The notes under the pieces are model-generated. The model saw nothing but the letters and a program-made list of their open reading frames with translations. It had not been told where the DNA came from and did not search any database. 64,000 bases of DNA, taken from NCBI GenBank assembly GCA_041397645.1, contig JAWKWE010000004.1, forward strand, positions 620,001 through 684,000. Reading direction: 5' to 3'. Source of the stretch: Hyphomicrobiaceae bacterium. Lineage in GTDB: Bacteria > Pseudomonadota > Alphaproteobacteria > Rhizobiales > Hyphomicrobiaceae. Both the position numbers and the translations under genes were made by a program. The first letter of the stretch is position 1; every line of letters begins with the position of its first letter. Positions 61,524 to 64,000 of the stretch are shown here, piece after piece.

Positions 61524-62048
61524 CTACCGGACGTTCGGGTCCGCGTAGCACTTGCGCATGTATTCGCAGCGGAAGCTGCCCGAAAAATGCATGCTGTCGC
61601 CCTTGGCTGGCGAAATGAAGTTGCAGACCTCTTCCAGGCCTGCCGGCGTTAGCCAGCCATAACGTCGGCCGCGTTGCACAGCGAAGCAGTCAGCCGTCTC
61701 TTCATCCGGGCCCCGGAATTGATGTCCACACTCGTGCGCGAAAATCCACTGCTTGACCGGTGTCGATACCTTGTTGAGGAGGCGCGGGTTCATAATCAGA
61801 AAACCGGGATAGGCCGCACCATAATCGTCAAGGGTGCTGTCGATAACGGTGGGGCGTTGACCGCACAGTTGCGCCCGCCCGTCCAGCTTGAACTGGCCCG
61901 GTGCCAGAAGCTTGGTGTCTCCACCGACCTGCTTGACGTATTCCTCCGGCGTCGGCGCGGAGTCTCCGCTGTGCGCAGCACGTGGAACTCCGATTGCCGC
62001 TATAGCCAGTCCAAGCACCATGCCGGACAATGCGTGTCGCATGCTCAT
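61524..62048 (-). CDS. Secreted metallopeptidase-like protein with HECGH motif
   Basis: I do not recognise a named family. ATG 62048 or 62042 opens a signal peptide (MRHALSGMVLGLAIAAIGVP), giving a mature protein of about 150 residues. It carries WIFAHECGHQFRGPDEETAD: HECGH is a zincin HExxH site, and the Glu/Asp of the following DEETADCFAVQRG may give the third ligand. Six cysteines in the mature part (CGQRP, HECGH, DCFAV, VCNFIS, RCEYM, RKCY) suggest disulfides in the periplasm. A peptidase role is likely but the target is unknown. It is convergent with the fusion gene. Confidence 0.72.
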   Translation of the reverse strand: MSMRHALSGMVLGLAIAAIGVPRAAHSGDSAPTPEEYVKQVGGDTKLLAPGQFKLDGRAQLCGQRPTVIDSTLDDYGAAYPGFLIMNPRLLNKVSTPVKQWIFAHECGHQFRGPDEETADCFAVQRGRRYGWLTPAGLEEVCNFISPAKGDSMHFSGSFRCEYMRKCYADPNVR

Positions 62049-62201
62049 CAATTCAATCTTCTTGATTGCCTTGCGCCCCAAATTCCGTTGCCCGGTAGAA
62101 TGGCTCGAAAAGCCATCCGGCACAAGCGGCCTTCCCCTTAATTCGTCCCCGCTATCAAGAACCTGGGCCTGCAATCCGTATAGAACTGAAGCATTGGCCT
62201 C

Positions 62202-62612
62202 TCAAGCCGTCACGTCCATCTCGATATCCAGCATATCATCGTCTGAGAACCCGAAATGATGACCGATTTCATGGATTAGAACATGGGCGATGAGATGACC
62301 AAGAGCCTCCTCTCCTGAGGCCCACTCATCCAAAATCGGGCGACGGTAGAGGAAAACAAAGTCCGGCTCGCGTGGCATATCGGACACACTTTTCTTGTCG
62401 ACGCTAACGCCCTGATAGAGCCCCGTCAGCTCGAATGGGTCTTCGATACCCAAATCTTCCAGGATCTCGTCATCGGCGAAGTCTTCCACCCGGATCACGA
62501 CATCGCTTGCAAGCTCGCGGAAATTTGCCGGCAGCTTTTCCCAAGCCTCTCCCGCGAGAAACTCGAAATCAGCAAGCGACGGTGCCGATTTGTCTTTCCA
62601 ATCTGAGTTCAT
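62202..62612 (-). CDS. Zincin-like metallopeptidase family protein (DUF1025 type)
   Basis: A 136-residue cytoplasmic protein with no signal peptide. The end carries LIAHVLIHEIGHHFGFSDDD, a full HExxHxxGF zinc site with downstream acidic residues, in a minimal metallopeptidase fold. Upstream are FEFLAGEAWEKLPANFRELA and VSVDKKSVSDMPREPDFVFL, typical of this widespread small family. Proteolytic activity has not been shown for most members. It lies 153 bases after leuC on the same strand, past a terminator, and precedes a secreted zincin-like gene. Confidence 0.9.
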   Translation of the reverse strand: MNSDWKDKSAPSLADFEFLAGEAWEKLPANFRELASDVVIRVEDFADDEILEDLGIEDPFELTGLYQGVSVDKKSVSDMPREPDFVFLYRRPILDEWASGEEALGHLIAHVLIHEIGHHFGFSDDDMLDIEMDVTA

Positions 62613-62709
62613 TGCCCCCGCTCGTCTCCACCATCGACCACTTCACAGATAGTGTTCGACAAGGGCCCTTGCAATTGCGCGGAAACCTGACGCGCCAACC
62701 GTGGGGGAC

Positions 62710-62736
62710 AAAAAAGCCGCCCCTCGTCGGAGCGGC
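62710..62736 (-). terminator. Rho-independent terminator after leuC
   Basis: On the minus strand GCCGCTCC-GACGA-GGGGCGGC makes an 8-bp stem with one T-G pair (62736-62716), followed by TTTTTT (62715-62710). It lies 30 bases after the leuC stop. Confidence 0.88.
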
Positions 62737-62765
62737 CAATTTTGTTGTCCCTATGCGCTGTCGGC

Positions 62766-64000
62766 TTACGCGTTCGGCCAGCTGCGCACGTCAACGAAGT
62801 GCCCCTCAAGAGCGGCCGCAGCCGCCATGACTGGTGACACCAGATGGGTGCGGCCCCTGTAACCCTGTCGGCCTTCGAAGTTGCGGTTAGACGTTGAGGC
62901 GCAACGCTGGCCAGGCTTCAACTGGTCCGGGTTCATGCCAAGGCACATCGAGCAGCCGGGCTCACGCCATTCAAAGCCTGAGGCCTTAAAGATCTTGTCG
63001 AGCCCTTCGGCTTCCGCCTGTTGCTTCACCAGTCCGGAGCCCGGAACGATCATCGCATAATCAAGACGCGAAGAAATTTTCTTGCCGTCGACGACCTTGG
63101 CAACGGCACGGAGATCCTCGATGCGCCCATTCGTGCAAGAGCCGATCCAGACCACATCGAGCGGAATGTCGGTGATCTTGGTCCCCGGCTTCAACCCCAT
63201 GTAGTCAAGCGCGCGCACCATCGAGGCGCGCTTGTTTTCGTCGTCAACCTTGCCGGGATCGGGAACCTCACCGGTGATCGAAACGACGTCCTCGGGCGAG
63301 GTGCCCCACGAAACTATGGGCGGGAGCTTGGAAGCATCGAGTTTCACGACGCGATCGAAGTGCGCGCCCTCATCCGTCTTCAACGTCTCCCAGTACTTCA
63401 TCGCCATGTCCCAGGCGGCGCCCTTGGGCGCCTTGGGACGACCCTTGATGAACGCATACGTCTTCTCGTCCGGAGCGATCATACCCGCACGTGCGCCGCC
63501 TTCAATGGACATGTTGCAGACCGTCATACGGCCTTCCATCGAAAGCGCGCGGATTGCCTCGCCTGCGTATTCGATAACCGACCCAGTACCGCCTGCGGTA
63601 CCGATCTCACCAATGATCGCAAGAATGATGTCCTTGGCGCCAACGCCATGCGGGGCGACACCGTCGACCTGCACCAGCATGTTCTTCGCCTTCTTCTGGA
63701 TCAGCGTCTGGGTCGCAAGAACGTGCTCGACCTCGGATGTGCCGATGCCATGTGCCAGCGCGCCGAAGGCACCGTGGGTCGACGTATGGCTGTCGCCGCA
63801 CACGATCGTCGTCCCGGGCAGCGTGAATCCCTGTTCGGGACCGACGACGTGGACAATGCCTTGGCGCTTGTCGAGCTCGTTATAGTACTCGACGCCAAAG
63901 TCCTTGGCATTTTTTGCCAGGGTCTCGACCTGCACGCGGCTCTGCTCATCTGCGATACCGTGCGAGCGATCCGTGGTGGGCACGTTATGGTCAACTACCG
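62766..64000 (-). CDS. leuC: 3-isopropylmalate dehydratase large subunit, N-terminus missing
   Basis: LeuC, with LeuD, isomerises 2- to 3-isopropylmalate in leucine synthesis using a 4Fe-4S cluster. About 411 residues are present; the family has about 467, so some 55 N-terminal residues lie beyond 64000. Visible are VDHNVPTTDRS at the edge, VCGDSHTSTHGAFGALAHGI, VWIGSCTNGRIEDLRAVAKV and EPGCSMCLGMNPDQLKPGQR, which together supply the three cluster cysteines. A terminator follows the stop, so leuD is not directly downstream. Confidence 0.96.
   Translation of the reverse strand, partial: VVDHNVPTTDRSHGIADEQSRVQVETLAKNAKDFGVEYYNELDKRQGIVHVVGPEQGFTLPGTTIVCGDSHTSTHGAFGALAHGIGTSEVEHVLATQTLIQKKAKNMLVQVDGVAPHGVGAKDIILAIIGEIGTAGGTGSVIEYAGEAIRALSMEGRMTVCNMSIEGGARAGMIAPDEKTYAFIKGRPKAPKGAAWDMAMKYWETLKTDEGAHFDRVVKLDASKLPPIVSWGTSPEDVVSITGEVPDPGKVDDENKRASMVRALDYMGLKPGTKITDIPLDVVWIGSCTNGRIEDLRAVAKVVDGKKISSRLDYAMIVPGSGLVKQQAEAEGLDKIFKASGFEWREPGCSMCLGMNPDQLKPGQRCASTSNRNFEGRQGYRGRTHLVSPVMAAAAALEGHFVDVRSWPNA

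Overview
The window looks like a chromosomal segment of an alphaproteobacterium of the order Hyphomicrobiales (Rhizobiales). The evidence is conserved gene order (mutS, glnD, murJ, trpS, universal stress protein, Nfu-type Fe-S protein, tsaB, rimI, fur, acyltransferase, miaB, phoH, ybeY, corC, lnt, XRE regulator, metK), an ornithine-lipid olsB, a hybrid CysNC, a DUF1674 protein next to htpX, and an Irr-type iron-control operator. A member of the Hyphomicrobiaceae is plausible, but the sequence alone does not fix the genus. I found no insertion sequence, integrase, phage gene or CRISPR array.

Positions 1-22400 hold a long minus-strand core block read from mutS down to the 5' end of metK. It covers mismatch repair, nitrogen sensing, lipid II flipping, tRNA modification, rRNA maturation, lipoprotein acylation and metal regulation. 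A large secreted alpha/beta hydrolase sits between glnD and murJ. The Nfu-type gene has its own promoter with a 6-3-6 inverted repeat of Irr type placed over the predicted start of transcription. Positions 22600-32100 carry a malic enzyme with a phosphotransacetylase domain, a proline-rich TPR protein, OlsB, a membrane hybrid histidine kinase, and a set of minus-strand protein-quality genes (Trm112-like, Lon substrate-binding domain protein, thioredoxin-TPR protein, YbaK-type editing protein). A tRNA-Gly(GCC) follows.

Positions 32600-46900 hold a secreted protein built of about eight 23-residue repeats, a LemA/TPM/TPM cluster, two MFS transporters, an LHPP-like HAD protein, the minus-strand set htpX-rsmB-heparinase-purH, a DUF1674 protein (SdhAF4 family) and an outer-membrane beta-barrel protein.

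Positions 47000-61430 are the most distinctive part. They contain a sulfotransferase, an ABC-2 polysaccharide export permease and ATPase separated by an opposing glycosyltransferase, a GT2 enzyme, RfbB, the sulfate-activation pair CysD/CysNC, CysQ, and a 1159-residue protein that joins a sulfotransferase-like domain, a coiled coil, a GT2 domain and a GT4 domain. CysD/CysNC would make PAPS, the sulfotransferases would use it, CysQ would remove the PAP by-product, and the glycosyltransferases plus ABC exporter would assemble and export the acceptor. I read this as a candidate locus for a sulfated surface glycan. That is an inference: no acceptor structure is visible. The window ends with two zinc-metallopeptidase-like genes and most of leuC.
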